This document shows positions 19,362 to 28,548 of a stretch of 64,000 bases of DNA, in pieces. Where the stretch lies: positions 2,453,001 to 2,517,000 of the forward strand of contig NZ_CP041743.1 in the NCBI RefSeq assembly GCF_007556815.1. Reading direction: 5' to 3'. Under the pieces are notes generated by a model, which was not told the DNA's origin, ran no database searches, and was given only the letters and a program-made list of their open reading frames with translations. Numbering within the stretch: position 1 is the stretch's first letter; each line of letters starts with the position of its first letter. Position numbers and translations under genes: made by a program. This stretch comes from Paraburkholderia megapolitana (lineage in GTDB: Bacteria; Pseudomonadota; Gammaproteobacteria; Burkholderiales; Burkholderiaceae).

Positions 19362-20504
19362 ATGAAAAGACTGAATGCCGCAGCATTCTCCGGCGCAGCC
19401 CTCGTGCTCGCCAGCGTCCCGGCCATTAGCCATGCGCAGAGCAGCGTGACGCTGTACGGCATCCTCGACGCCGGTATCACCTACGTGAACAACACCGGTG
19501 GCTCGCATGTCGTCAAATTCGACGACGGTGTGTCGTACGGCAACCGTTGGGGTTTGAAGGGCGTCGAAGATCTCGGCGGCGGGCTGTCGGCCGTGTTCGT
19601 GCTCGAAAGCGGTTTTCACGTGGGCAATGGCCAGCTCGGCTTCGGTGGCGCGGAGTTCGGGCGCCAGGCCTACGTCGGCCTGAAGAACCAGTGGGGCACG
19701 CTGTCGTTCGGCGATCAGCTCGACATGACCGAAGAGATGGTCTATCTGTACAACATCTCAAGCTGGGGCAGCGGGTACGCGATCCACCAGGGCGACTTCG
19801 ACCGCTTTAACGGCGACCGTCTGCCGAACTCGGTGAAATTCCTGTCGAACGAGTTTTCGGGTTTCATGTTCGGCGGTATGTATTCGTTCGGTAACGTGGC
19901 CGGCAACTTCCACCAGAACAGCGCATACAGCCTCGGCGCGCACTATGCGAACGGGCCGTTCACACTGGGTGCGGCTTATACGCAGTTGAACAATCCGAAC
20001 GGCATCTACGCGTTCGATCCCTACGCGATGATCGGTACGAGCACGTTCCTCGGCCGTCCGACCGTCAGCGTCAACCAGACGACCGGTGCCATCACCGATC
20101 TGTATTCGAGTTCGTCGTTCCCCGTCGACAAGCAGGGTACGTTCGGCGTCGGGACGAGCTACGCGATCGGCAATGTGACATTGAACGGCGACTTCACGTA
20201 CACGACGATCAAGGCGTTCGGCGTGTCGTCGCATATGAAGGTGCTCGAAGGTGGCGCGATCTGGCAGGTCACGCCGGCGTTCAGCACGATCGGCGGCTAT
20301 CAGTACACGAACTTCGAAGGGCATCACTGGAACCAGGTGTCGGCTGGCTTCCACTATCTGCTCTCCAAGCGCACCGATGTGTATATCTCGGGTGATTACC
20401 TGAAGGCGTCGCAAGGGGTCGATGCGGTGATCGGTTATAGCTTCACGCCGTCTACTACGACGACACAGGCTGACGTTCGCGTGGGTATGCGGCATTCGTT
20501 CTGA
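19362..20504 (+). CDS. Gram-negative trimeric porin (OmpC-like)
   Basis: 380 residues with a signal peptide cut after SHA (about residue 25), the typical porin opening QSSVTLYGILDAGITYVNN, the GFKGVEDLGGGLSAVFVLESGF-type strand pair and a C-terminal Phe (VGMRHSF) as required for BAM assembly. It forms a 16-stranded general diffusion pore in the outer membrane. The start at 19362 is set by the signal peptide. It stands between choX and the carnitine cluster and might serve quaternary amine uptake, which is only suggested by position. Confidence 0.9.
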   Translation: MKRLNAAAFSGAALVLASVPAISHAQSSVTLYGILDAGITYVNNTGGSHVVKFDDGVSYGNRWGLKGVEDLGGGLSAVFVLESGFHVGNGQLGFGGAEFGRQAYVGLKNQWGTLSFGDQLDMTEEMVYLYNISSWGSGYAIHQGDFDRFNGDRLPNSVKFLSNEFSGFMFGGMYSFGNVAGNFHQNSAYSLGAHYANGPFTLGAAYTQLNNPNGIYAFDPYAMIGTSTFLGRPTVSVNQTTGAITDLYSSSSFPVDKQGTFGVGTSYAIGNVTLNGDFTYTTIKAFGVSSHMKVLEGGAIWQVTPAFSTIGGYQYTNFEGHHWNQVSAGFHYLLSKRTDVYISGDYLKASQGVDAVIGYSFTPSTTTTQADVRVGMRHSF

Positions 20505-20568
20505 GCGCCACGCGCGCCTGCGGTATGGCGCGCGACCTGGAGTGCCAGACATCCACGGCTAATGGGTA

Positions 20569-20605
20569 ACGGCCCGCATCGCGAAGTTCGTGCGATGCGG
20601 GCCGT
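20569..20605 (+). terminator. Strong hairpin after the porin gene
   Basis: Perfect 14-bp arms (ACGGCCCGCATCGC and complement) around a 9-nt loop, 65 bp after the porin stop. The following sequence is only moderately T-rich (GTTGCGTTGTG). It likely ends the porin transcript and separates it from the convergent cdhR. Confidence 0.7.
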
Positions 20606-20664
20606 GTTGCGTTGTGTCGTGGTTCCAGCCAGCGAAGCTTCGCGACCCCGCGCGCAGAAATGGC

Positions 20665-21621
20665 TTACTGCGCGGCAACCCGCACCGGGCTACGATCGCG
20701 TCGCGGGCTCGCACCGAACTTCGCGCGATACGTCCGCGAGAAATGCGACGGCGATTCGAATCCGCACGCGACGCAGATCGACGTGATCGTCATGTCGGTC
20801 TGCTGCAGCAATTCGCGCGCGCGATTGAGCCGCAACTGCAGATAGAAATGCGTCGGTGTGTCCTTCAGTGACGAGCAGAATAGCCGCTCGAGCTGCCGCC
20901 GTGTCACGCCGATCTCCTGCGCGAGCGCGTCGGGTGCGAGCGGCTCTTCCATATGCTGTTCCATCACGCCGATCACCTGGATCAGCTTGCGATTGTGCAC
21001 GCCGTAGCGCGCGGCGATTTCCATGCGCTGATGGTCCGAGCGCTGCCTGATCCGGCTCACGACAAACTGCTCCGACACCGCCGACGCCAGCGCCGCGCCG
21101 TGGCTGCGGCCGATCAGGTCCAGCATCATATCGATTGAGGCGGTGCCGCCTGCACAGGTGATGCGCCGCGCGCCGATCTCGAACAACTCCTGGCTGGCCT
21201 GCAGCGCCGGATAGCGCTCGCGGAACGCGGGCAGCGCCTCCCAATGCACGGTCAGGCTGTCGGCGGCGCTGAAAAGTCCCGCCTCGGCAAGCACGAAACT
21301 GCCCGTATCGATACCACCGAGCGTCGCCCCCGACTGCGCCAGCCGTCGCAGCCAGCCGGCGAGCGCGCGGCTGTAGCACGCAAGCGGATCGAAGCCCGCG
21401 ACGATGAAAACGGTCTGTGCGTGATCGAAGGCATCGAAGGCGGCCTCGGCGTTCAGCGAGATGCCGTTGCTCGCGGCGACCGGCGCACCGTCGACGCTGA
21501 GAATGTGCCAGCGGTACAGATTCTCGCGAAAGCGGTTCGCGACGCGCAGCGGTTCGACCGCCGACATGAAGCCGATCGCCGAGAAGCCCGGTAGCAGCAG
21601 GAACGAAATGTCTTCGGGCAT
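20665..21621 (-). CDS. cdhR: GlxA-family AraC-type regulator of carnitine catabolism
   Basis: 318 residues: an N-terminal DJ-1/PfpI-like ligand domain (LLLPGFSAIGFMSAVEPLRVANR) and a C-terminal AraC-type double HTH (DALAQEIGVTRRQLERLF and ITSICVACGFESPSHFSRTYR). It is divergent from caiX-cdhC-cdhA-cdhB-hocS, the same arrangement as Pseudomonas cdhR, whose product activates carnitine catabolism. The start at 21621 (MPEDISFLLLPG) matches the family; upstream codons are not conserved-looking. Related GlxA-type regulators GbdR and ArgR sense betaine or arginine, so the effector should be tested. Confidence 0.85.
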   Translation of the reverse strand: MPEDISFLLLPGFSAIGFMSAVEPLRVANRFRENLYRWHILSVDGAPVAASNGISLNAEAAFDAFDHAQTVFIVAGFDPLACYSRALAGWLRRLAQSGATLGGIDTGSFVLAEAGLFSAADSLTVHWEALPAFRERYPALQASQELFEIGARRITCAGGTASIDMMLDLIGRSHGAALASAVSEQFVVSRIRQRSDHQRMEIAARYGVHNRKLIQVIGVMEQHMEEPLAPDALAQEIGVTRRQLERLFCSSLKDTPTHFYLQLRLNRARELLQQTDMTITSICVACGFESPSHFSRTYRAKFGASPRRDRSPVRVAAQ

Positions 21622-21937
21622 CGTGCGGAGCGTGGGTGCCTGGTGTGGGCGGTTGCGTGGACCTGCGGTCGCGATCCGGGCGAGCGTAACAAGCAGTGCG
21701 CGAGCCGGCAAGGCCCGCCAATATTGACGTTCGCGGGATCAGGACGGCGCGCGGGACGATCATGCTGGTTTTCCCTCATGGTCGCAAGCAAGCAAGAACG
21801 GGTCGCAGCCGGTCGCTTTGGCGGGAATATGCGCTAGTACCTTTGCATCACGCCACGCAATACACGGTGTCCGGCCGGTTCGCCTTCTGGCGAATAGCGC
21901 TGCGACCCACCCATCAGGTATCAGAAGGGGGAACGTC
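21622..21937. promoter_or_regulatory. Divergent promoter region cdhR-caiX
   Basis: 316 bases without a gene, holding the promoters of cdhR (left) and the carnitine operon (right). GAAGGGGGA precedes the caiX ATG. I could not pick out a clear CdhR site or -35/-10 boxes by eye. Confidence 0.4.
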
Positions 21938-22888
21938 ATGAAGTTACGCGTCAAAGCCTTGTCCGCTGGTCTGCTATGCGCCGCGGCCACGTTGCTCCAA
22001 CCGGCCTTCGCGCAGGACCCGGCCACCTGCCGCAACGTGCGCTTCGCCGACATCGGCTGGACCGACATCACGTCGACTACCGCGCTGGCGTCGACGGTCT
22101 TCGAAGGGCTCGGCTATCAGCCGGTCACGACGGTCGCATCGGTGCCGATCTCGTTCGCGGGGCTGAAGACGAAACAACTCGATGTCTCGCTCGGCTACTG
22201 GTGGCCGGTGCAGGAAAAGGCGATCGCGCCGTTCGTCGACGCGAAGACGATCCAGGTGCTGCAACCGCCGAACCTGTCCGGTGCGAAGGCGACCTTCGCG
22301 GTGCCGACCTACGAATACGACGCGGGCCTGAAGACCTTCGCCGACATCGCGAAGCACCGGACGGAACTGGACGGCAAGATCTACGGCATCGAACCGGGCA
22401 GCAGTGCGAACGCCGCGATCAAGAAGATGATCGACACGAACCAGTTCGGTCTGGGCGGCTTCAAGCTGATCGAGTCGAGCGAGGCCGGCATGCTTGTCAC
22501 CGTCGATCGCGCGATTCGCGACAAGAAGTGGGTGTTGTTCCTCGGTTGGGAACCGCATCCGATGAACATCCAGATCGACATGAAATATCTGACCGGCAGC
22601 GACGGTGTGTTCGGACCGAACGATGGCGAGGCGCGCGTCTATACGCTGACGGCGCCCGATTTTCTGACGCGCTGTCCGAACGCCGGCAAGCTCGTCAGCA
22701 ATCTGCGCTTCACGACGCAGCTCGAAAACGTCGTGATGCAGTCGGTGATGAACAAGGAAAAACCGACGGACGCCGCCAAGGCTTATCTGAAGAAGAACCC
22801 TCAGGTACTGGATACCTGGCTCGCCGGTGTGAAGACGTATGACGGCAAGGATGGATTGCCGGCGGTGAAAGCCTATCTCGGGCTTTGA
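21938..22888 (+). CDS. caiX: Carnitine-binding periplasmic protein
   Basis: 316 residues, the same OpuAC-type fold as ChoX at 18.1-19.1 kb and clearly paralogous (VRFADIGWTDITSTTA, GLKTKQLDVSLGYWWP, FLGWEPHPMN). The signal peptide ends at AFA-QD (about residue 26). As the first gene of the carnitine catabolic operon it matches CaiX of Pseudomonas, which delivers carnitine to the CbcWV transporter. No permease or ATPase gene accompanies it here either. Confidence 0.88.
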   Translation: MKLRVKALSAGLLCAAATLLQPAFAQDPATCRNVRFADIGWTDITSTTALASTVFEGLGYQPVTTVASVPISFAGLKTKQLDVSLGYWWPVQEKAIAPFVDAKTIQVLQPPNLSGAKATFAVPTYEYDAGLKTFADIAKHRTELDGKIYGIEPGSSANAAIKKMIDTNQFGLGGFKLIESSEAGMLVTVDRAIRDKKWVLFLGWEPHPMNIQIDMKYLTGSDGVFGPNDGEARVYTLTAPDFLTRCPNAGKLVSNLRFTTQLENVVMQSVMNKEKPTDAAKAYLKKNPQVLDTWLAGVKTYDGKDGLPAVKAYLGL

Positions 22889-22944
22889 CACACGGCTGGG
22901 CGCACTAGCGGCCGATTCGACATGAACAGACAGGACTACCCCGC

Positions 22945-23874
22945 ATGAACCACGAAGTCATCGTTACCTGTGCCGTGACCGGCGCCGGCGATACGGTCGG
23001 CAAACACCCGGCCATCCCCGTCACGCCGAAGCAGATCGCCGAGGCTGCGATCGAAGCCGCGAAGGCCGGCGCTACCGTGGCGCACTGTCACGTGCGCGAT
23101 CCGCAGACCGGCCGCGGCAGCCGCGATCCGAACCTGTACCGCGAAGTCGTCGACCGCATCCGCTCGTCGGGCACCGACGTGATCATCAATCTGACCGCGG
23201 GCATGGGCGGTGACCTCGAGATCGGTGCCGGCGAAGATCCGATGCGCTTCGGCGCGGGTACGGATCTGGTGGGCGGGTTGACGCGACTCGCGCACGTCGA
23301 AGAGCTCTTGCCGGAGATCTGCACGCTCGATTGCGGCACGCTCAATTTTGGCGACGGCGACTACATCTATGTGTCGACACCTGCGCAATTGCGCGCCGGT
23401 GCCAAGCGTATCCAGGAACTCGGCGTGAAGCCGGAACTGGAGATTTTCGACACGGGGCACCTGTGGTTCGCGAAACAGTTGCTCAAGGAAGGCCTGCTCG
23501 ATGCGCCGCCGATGTTCCAGATCTGCCTCGGCATTCCATGGGGCGCACCCGCTGATACCACGACGATGAAGGCGATGGCCGACAACCTGCCGCCGGGCGC
23601 GCAGTGGGCCGGCTTTGGTATCGGCAGGATGCAGATGCCGATGGTCGCGCAGGCGATGCTGCTCGGCGGCCATGTGCGTGTCGGGCTTGAAGACAACATC
23701 TGGCTCGACCGCGGCGTACCGGCGAGCAACGGTACGCTCGTGCAGCGAGCGGTCGAGATTATCGAGCGTCTGGGTGGCCGGGCGCTGACGCCGGCCGAAG
23801 GGCGCCGCAAGCTGGGTTTGCCGGCGCGTGGCGAACGTCTGCTCGAGCGGCGGCCGGCCGAGCAGTTTGCTTAA
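22945..23874 (+). CDS. cdhC: 3-dehydrocarnitine cleavage enzyme (BKACE, DUF849)
   Basis: 309 residues of the beta-keto acid cleavage family. The zinc-binding HCHVRD (His47 and His49) and the NLTAGMGGD loop are present. BKACE enzymes condense a beta-keto acid with acetyl-CoA, giving acetoacetate and a new CoA ester; with 3-dehydrocarnitine the products are acetoacetate and betainyl-CoA. The position between caiX and carnitine dehydrogenase identifies this substrate rather than the lysine-fermentation substrate 3-keto-5-aminohexanoate. Confidence 0.9.
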   Translation: MNHEVIVTCAVTGAGDTVGKHPAIPVTPKQIAEAAIEAAKAGATVAHCHVRDPQTGRGSRDPNLYREVVDRIRSSGTDVIINLTAGMGGDLEIGAGEDPMRFGAGTDLVGGLTRLAHVEELLPEICTLDCGTLNFGDGDYIYVSTPAQLRAGAKRIQELGVKPELEIFDTGHLWFAKQLLKEGLLDAPPMFQICLGIPWGAPADTTTMKAMADNLPPGAQWAGFGIGRMQMPMVAQAMLLGGHVRVGLEDNIWLDRGVPASNGTLVQRAVEIIERLGGRALTPAEGRRKLGLPARGERLLERRPAEQFA

Positions 23875-23915
23875 GAAATCTGCGTGAACGCACTTTTTGC
23901 AAGGGATCGTCAGCA

Positions 23916-24881
23916 ATGGCAGTGATCGTCGATATCAGGACATTTGCAGCAATCGGGGCCGGCGTGATCGGCAGCGGCTGGGTAGCACGCGCACTCGCGA
24001 ACGGACTCGACGTGGTGGCATGGGACCCAGCACCGGGCGCCGAACAGCAGTTGCGTGCCAACGTCGCGAACGCATGGCCGGCATTGGAGCGCACAGGGTT
24101 GAAAGAGGGCGCCTCGCAGGAGCGGCTGCATTTTGTCACGACCATCGAAGCATGTGTCGCCGACGCGGATTTCATTCAGGAAAGTGCGCCCGAGCGCGAA
24201 GAACTGAAGCTCGCATTGCACGGGCAGATCAGCGCGGCAGCGAAACCCGATGCGATCATCGCTTCGTCGACATCTGGCCTGCTTCCCACCGACTTTTATG
24301 CGCGAGCGCTGCATCCCGAGCGCTGCGTGGTCGGGCATCCGTTCAACCCAGTGTATCTGTTGCCGCTTGTCGAAGTGCTGGGCGGCGAGCGTACCTCGCC
24401 CGCGACGATCGATGCCGCGCAGCAGATTTACCGTTCACTGGGGATGCGACCGTTGCGTGTGCGCAAGGAAGTACCGGGCTTTATCGCGGACCGTCTGCTC
24501 GAAGCGCTATGGCGCGAAGCGCTGCATCTCGTGAACGAAGGCGTCGCGACGACCGGCGAGATCGACGATGCGATCCGCTTCGGCGCCGGTCTGCGCTGGT
24601 CGTTCATGGGCACCTTCCTTACGTACACGCTTGCCGGCGGCGATGCGGGGATGCGACACTTCATGCAGCAGTTCGGACCGGCGCTCGAATTGCCGTGGAC
24701 CAAACTGGTCGCACCGCAACTCACCGACGAACTGATCGACCGTGTGGTGGAAGGCACGGCCGAGCAGGTCGGACCGCGCTCGATCAAGCAGCTCGAACGC
24801 TATCGCGACGACTGCATTACGAGCGTGCTGACGGCGATCCGCGAGGCGAAGGCGCGGCACGGTTTGCATGCCGACGAGTAG
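23916..24881 (+). CDS. cdhA: L-carnitine 3-dehydrogenase
   Basis: 321 residues with the 3-hydroxyacyl-CoA dehydrogenase fold: NAD-binding GAGVIGSGW near the N-terminus, then [14 protein letters not shown] and [17 protein letters not shown], which are typical of L-carnitine dehydrogenase. It oxidises L-carnitine to 3-dehydrocarnitine with NAD+, the first step of this aerobic pathway. AAGGGA precedes the ATG. In some bacteria this enzyme is fused to the thioesterase; here the two are separate neighbouring genes. Confidence 0.92.
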   Translation: MAVIVDIRTFAAIGAGVIGSGWVARALANGLDVVAWDPAPGAEQQLRANVANAWPALERTGLKEGASQERLHFVTTIEACVADADFIQESAPEREELKLALHGQISAAAKPDAIIASSTSGLLPTDFYARALHPERCVVGHPFNPVYLLPLVEVLGGERTSPATIDAAQQIYRSLGMRPLRVRKEVPGFIADRLLEALWREALHLVNEGVATTGEIDDAIRFGAGLRWSFMGTFLTYTLAGGDAGMRHFMQQFGPALELPWTKLVAPQLTDELIDRVVEGTAEQVGPRSIKQLERYRDDCITSVLTAIREAKARHGLHADE

Positions 24882-24929
24882 CCGTAGCAAGTAGTTCAAC
24901 CGCCACAACGCGACAGGAGCAAGCCGCCC

Positions 24930-25412
24930 ATGCCAGGACTGGAGATCTATCGCGACGAGGTTCGCGCGGAGTGGGTCGATTACAACGGCCATCTGCGCGA
25001 CGCGTTCTACATGCTGATCTTCAGCTTCGCGACCGATGCGCTGATCGAGCATATCGGTCTCGACGATACGGCGCGCCGCGCGCGGGGCCGTTCGATCTAC
25101 ACGCTCGAAGCGCATATCAACTATCTGCATGAGATCAGGCTTGGCGCCAAAGTGCGCGTCGCCGCGCGGCTGCTCGCGCACGATGCGAAACGCCTGCATC
25201 TGTACCTGGAGATGTACGCCGATGCGCACAGCGAAGCAGTTGCCGCGAGCGAGCAGATGTTGTTGCACGTCGATACGAATGGTCCGCGGTCGGTAGCGTT
25301 CGATCCGGATGTTGCTGAGCGCGTGCAGGCATTGGGTGCATTGCAAGCCGCGCTGCCGCCGGCGCAATATGCTGGGCGTGTGATCGGACTGCCGCCGGCG
25401 CGACGCAGTTAA
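24930..25412 (+). CDS. cdhB: Betainyl-CoA thioesterase (hot-dog fold)
   Basis: 160 residues, 4HBT-type hot-dog thioesterase starting LEIYRDEVRAEWVDYNGHLRDAFY, with the conserved N-G-H and a downstream Asp/Glu helix. It lies 48 bp after cdhA, as in the Pseudomonas carnitine cluster, and should release glycine betaine from betainyl-CoA made by CdhC. Together the three enzymes turn carnitine into betaine plus acetoacetate. Confidence 0.85.
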   Translation: MPGLEIYRDEVRAEWVDYNGHLRDAFYMLIFSFATDALIEHIGLDDTARRARGRSIYTLEAHINYLHEIRLGAKVRVAARLLAHDAKRLHLYLEMYADAHSEAVAASEQMLLHVDTNGPRSVAFDPDVAERVQALGALQAALPPAQYAGRVIGLPPARRS

Positions 25413-25459
25413 AACGGCGCCTGTGCTTCGACAATCGATAACATCGAACCCCCGCGATC

Positions 25460-26452
25460 ATGCTCGAACCTGAAATCGCCGCATTCATTGCACGGGCTGC
25501 TGCGGTCTATCCCGCACACACGGCACAGCGTCCGGTTGCCGAGCAGCGGGCCATCTACGATCGCTACGCGTTGGCGTTAACTCCACCGCTACCGCCGGGC
25601 GTATCCGTTGAAGATGCGGAGTTCGAATCTGCCGTCGGTCATTCGATCCGGCTGCGTCTCTACCAGTCCACGCTTAATCCCGCACGCGGCACCGTGCTGT
25701 ACTTCCACGGCGGCGGCTTCGTGCTGGGCTCGCTAGACAGTCATCAGATCATCACGGCACGTATTACGGCCGACACCGGGCTATGTGTGATTGCCGTCGA
25801 TTACCGGCTCGCGCCCGATCATCCCGCCCCCGCCGCACACGACGACTGCGTCGAGGTCACACGGGCCGCGCTCGAAGGCCGGTTGCCGTTTGCCTCGTGG
25901 CAACGAACGTTGCCGGCATCGCTGCTGCTCGCCGGCGATAGCGCCGGCGGCAATCTCGCAGCAGGTGTCGCGGTGCACCTGCGCGATGCGGGCGTCGATG
26001 ATGCGGCGGCAATCGCAGCAATCGCAGGAATAGCACTCGTCTATCCGATGCTCGGTTTCGAACCGCAACTACCGGCACGCGACACCGAGGCCGACGCACC
26101 GATGCTCACGCTTGCCGATGTTCATGCGTTTCGTCGGCTGTATTGGGGCGATGTGTCGCCGCCTGCGTGGACTGTGCCGCTCGATGCGGGCCGTTTCGAC
26201 GGCTTGCCACCGGTGCTGGCGATCGGCGTCGAGCACGACCCGCTGCGCGACGACGCGAGCGTGTTCGTCGAGCGTATTCAGGCAGCGGGTGGCAACGGGC
26301 GCTTCTGGCTCGGTAAAGGGCTCGTGCACGGCTGCTGGCGTGCACTCGATGCGAGCCCGGGCGCGCAGCGCATGCACGACGAAGTGTGCCGCTTTCTACG
26401 CGATACGGCGGCAGGCCACACCGACAGTATTCACGACGTCCCGGCCGGTTGA
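25460..26452 (+). CDS. hocS: Alpha/beta hydrolase, likely short-chain acylcarnitine esterase
   Basis: 330 residues of the hormone-sensitive-lipase group: oxyanion motif HGGGFVLGS (about residue 82), nucleophile GDSAGG (Ser at about 159), Asp in EHDPLRDD and His in LVHGCW. In Pseudomonas aeruginosa the gene in this position of the carnitine operon encodes HocS, which hydrolyses short-chain O-acylcarnitines to carnitine. The same role is assigned here from position; the family alone would only say esterase. Confidence 0.7.
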   Translation: MLEPEIAAFIARAAAVYPAHTAQRPVAEQRAIYDRYALALTPPLPPGVSVEDAEFESAVGHSIRLRLYQSTLNPARGTVLYFHGGGFVLGSLDSHQIITARITADTGLCVIAVDYRLAPDHPAPAAHDDCVEVTRAALEGRLPFASWQRTLPASLLLAGDSAGGNLAAGVAVHLRDAGVDDAAAIAAIAGIALVYPMLGFEPQLPARDTEADAPMLTLADVHAFRRLYWGDVSPPAWTVPLDAGRFDGLPPVLAIGVEHDPLRDDASVFVERIQAAGGNGRFWLGKGLVHGCWRALDASPGAQRMHDEVCRFLRDTAAGHTDSIHDVPAG

Positions 26453-26490
26453 ACCACACGGCATCGGGCATTCTCTTCGGGAGACATGAG

Positions 26491-27666
26491 ATGCAGGTTG
26501 CCGGATCGATGGTTGAAGACTGGCGCGCGTTTGCAACGAGCGTGTCGATTGCCGACGCGACGCTGAGCGATGACGCGATCGTCGTGCAGTGGAGCGATGC
26601 GCGCAGCTCGCCGTATCACTTCGTCTGGCTGCGCGACAATTGCGCGTGCAACCAGTGCGTGCATGCGTTGACGCGCGAGCAGGTCTTCGAGATCGCCGAC
26701 ATGCCGGACGATCTGGTCGCCATCGACGTGTCGATTGACGACACGGGTGCCATGCAGGTGCAATGGTCCGACGGACATCGAAGCGTCTATACGCCTGGCT
26801 GGTTGCGCGCGCACGCGTACGACGACGCATCGCGCGCGGAACGGCACGGCGGCAATACGCGAAAGATCTGGGACGCGTCGGGTGGGTCGACACTTGCTGT
26901 CTTCGACTGGCGCGACGTCATGCGCGACGAACGCGCACTGCATGCCTGGCTCGTTGCGTTGCGCGATACCGGGCTCACGCTCGTGCACGGTGTCCCGACG
27001 CAGCCGGGAAGCGTCGCCGATATCGCGCTGCGCATTTCGTTTATCCGCGAAAGCAACTTCGGTGTGCTGTTCGACGTGAAATCGAAGGCGGTGCCCGACA
27101 GCAACGCGTACACGTCGATCAACCTGCCGCCGCATACCGATCTGCCGACCCGCGAGTTGCAACCCGGCCTGCAGTTTTTGCACTGCCTCGTGAACGATGC
27201 GCCTGGCGGCGACAACGTGTTCGTCGACGGCTTCGCGCTGGCCGATGCGCTGCGCACACACTGGCCCGACGATTTCGCGACCCTCACGAGCGTTCCGTTC
27301 GAGTTCTGGAACAAGAGTGCTTCGAGCGACTACCGCTGCTCGGCGCCGGTGATCGCGCTGGACGGACGGGGCGAAGTCAGCGAGGTGCGGCACGCGAACT
27401 TTCTGCGCGGACCGATCGACGCGACCGCACAGACAATGCCCGCGGTATACCGCGCCTATCGCCGCTTCCTGGGGCTCGCGCGCGATGCACGGTTCCACGT
27501 GCAGCGCCGGCTCGCCGCTGGCGAGATGTGGGCGTTCGATAACCGCAGGATCCTCCATGCCCGCACCGCGTTCGATCCGCGTGGCGGCGCCCGGCATCTG
27601 CAGGGTTGCTACGTCGATCGCGACGAATTGCTGTCGCGGATCAGGATTCTGGAGCGCTCGCTATAA
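26491..27666 (+). CDS. Gamma-butyrobetaine dioxygenase
   Basis: 391 residues with an N-terminal zinc-binding DUF971-like domain (Cys51, Cys53, Cys56 and His58 in DNCACNQCVH) and a TauD-type Fe(II)/2-oxoglutarate domain. Iron ligands are His215 and Asp217 (PPHTDLPTRE) and His356 (RILHARTAFD). This two-domain plan is that of gamma-butyrobetaine hydroxylase, which makes L-carnitine. GGGAGA precedes ATG 26491. Placed last in the operon, it would feed gamma-butyrobetaine into the carnitine pathway. Confidence 0.88.
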   Translation: MQVAGSMVEDWRAFATSVSIADATLSDDAIVVQWSDARSSPYHFVWLRDNCACNQCVHALTREQVFEIADMPDDLVAIDVSIDDTGAMQVQWSDGHRSVYTPGWLRAHAYDDASRAERHGGNTRKIWDASGGSTLAVFDWRDVMRDERALHAWLVALRDTGLTLVHGVPTQPGSVADIALRISFIRESNFGVLFDVKSKAVPDSNAYTSINLPPHTDLPTRELQPGLQFLHCLVNDAPGGDNVFVDGFALADALRTHWPDDFATLTSVPFEFWNKSASSDYRCSAPVIALDGRGEVSEVRHANFLRGPIDATAQTMPAVYRAYRRFLGLARDARFHVQRRLAAGEMWAFDNRRILHARTAFDPRGGARHLQGCYVDRDELLSRIRILERSL

Positions 27667-28548
27667 GAGGAAGCAGAAGAAACGAGGTGCAACCAGACAT
27701 ATTCCGCCTGGCGCAATGAGTATTTAAATTAAACGCAATATAGCGTCTACCGGGACAAACGAGGCGCGGCGGATTGACTGGTCAATCTCATCATTGGCGC
27801 AACCCGCGGATATTCCGCACTAGTTGCGGGTGCAACCAGATCAATTTTCTTTGCCTGGAGTAACGGTCCCGTCATATTCCATCTTGTCGGACCGCCATCA
27901 GCCGCTCCGGCAGGTTGAGTGATTTCTTTGCAACTACATTTTCCTGTGGTGAAAATTAAAATTCTTCTTGTACAATTCGTCCAACATAAGTGACGGCAGA
28001 TGCAACCAGAGTCACGTTTGCGACACGATCGCACCGCCCTGCAGTGCCGATATGCAGGTCAAGGCAAGAGTGCGAAGTGCACGACGTCGACTTTTATGAT
28101 GACAACGAGCGCCACGAAGAATTAACAAGAAATCTGCAGGGAATGCCGCTGCGTCAAGCGATATAAGCCGCTTGCCGGTGCGGGTGAAAAAAATGAATCG
28201 ACAAGGGGTTTGACGAGAACGGGACAGGCAGATATTTCCGCCAGATAGCACCACGTGCTGACAGGCAGGTCACGCATCGCTTTTTGCGAATGCGGGCTGT
28301 CTATGGCAGGGATATGTGCGCCCAGAGAATTAACGCGATTACGCGAAATGAGAATTATCGAAAGAGGTTCCTGTTGATTCGGGACTCTGGGGGATCGTTC
28401 GGCATTTCATCGGCGATTCGCATTTGAATTCAAGGCCGGTTTGCACCGGTCGTGCATTAACAGAATTATCAGAAGCCGGTTATTTTGTTTTTTGCATGTT
28501 GCGCTCCGTTATGGTGGCGCGCGTTTCCAACAAGAAACGGGGATAGAA
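27667..28548. other. Long non-coding, AT-richer stretch with short repeats
   Basis: 882 bases with no plausible gene on either strand. It contains three copies of TGCAACCAGA (27688-27697, 27831-27840, 28011-28020), three ATATTCC words, and small dyads: GATTGAC/GTCAATC (27772-27787) and CAAGCG/CGCTTG (28155-28174). A TACAAT box at 27971-27976 lacks a good -35. It may carry a regulatory RNA, a degraded gene or binding sites for an upstream regulator of the Sel1 gene. Confidence 0.4.
27688..28020 (+). repeat. Three dispersed TGCAACCAGA direct repeats
   Basis: Identical 10-bp words at 27688-27697, 27831-27840 and 28011-28020, all in the same orientation, spaced 143 and 180 bp apart. The second lies at the edge of an imperfect dyad (ACCCGC...GCGGGT, 27802-27832). 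The irregular spacing excludes a CRISPR array; they may be protein-binding sites. Confidence 0.4.

Noticed and set aside
22945..23874. DUF849 protein as 3-keto-5-aminohexanoate cleavage enzyme (lysine fermentation)
   Set aside because: No other lysine-fermentation gene is near, and the carnitine neighbours fix the substrate as 3-dehydrocarnitine.
27688..28020. CRISPR-like array from the TGCAACCAGA repeats
   Set aside because: Only three 10-bp copies with 143- and 180-bp spacing, no spacers of even length and no cas genes.
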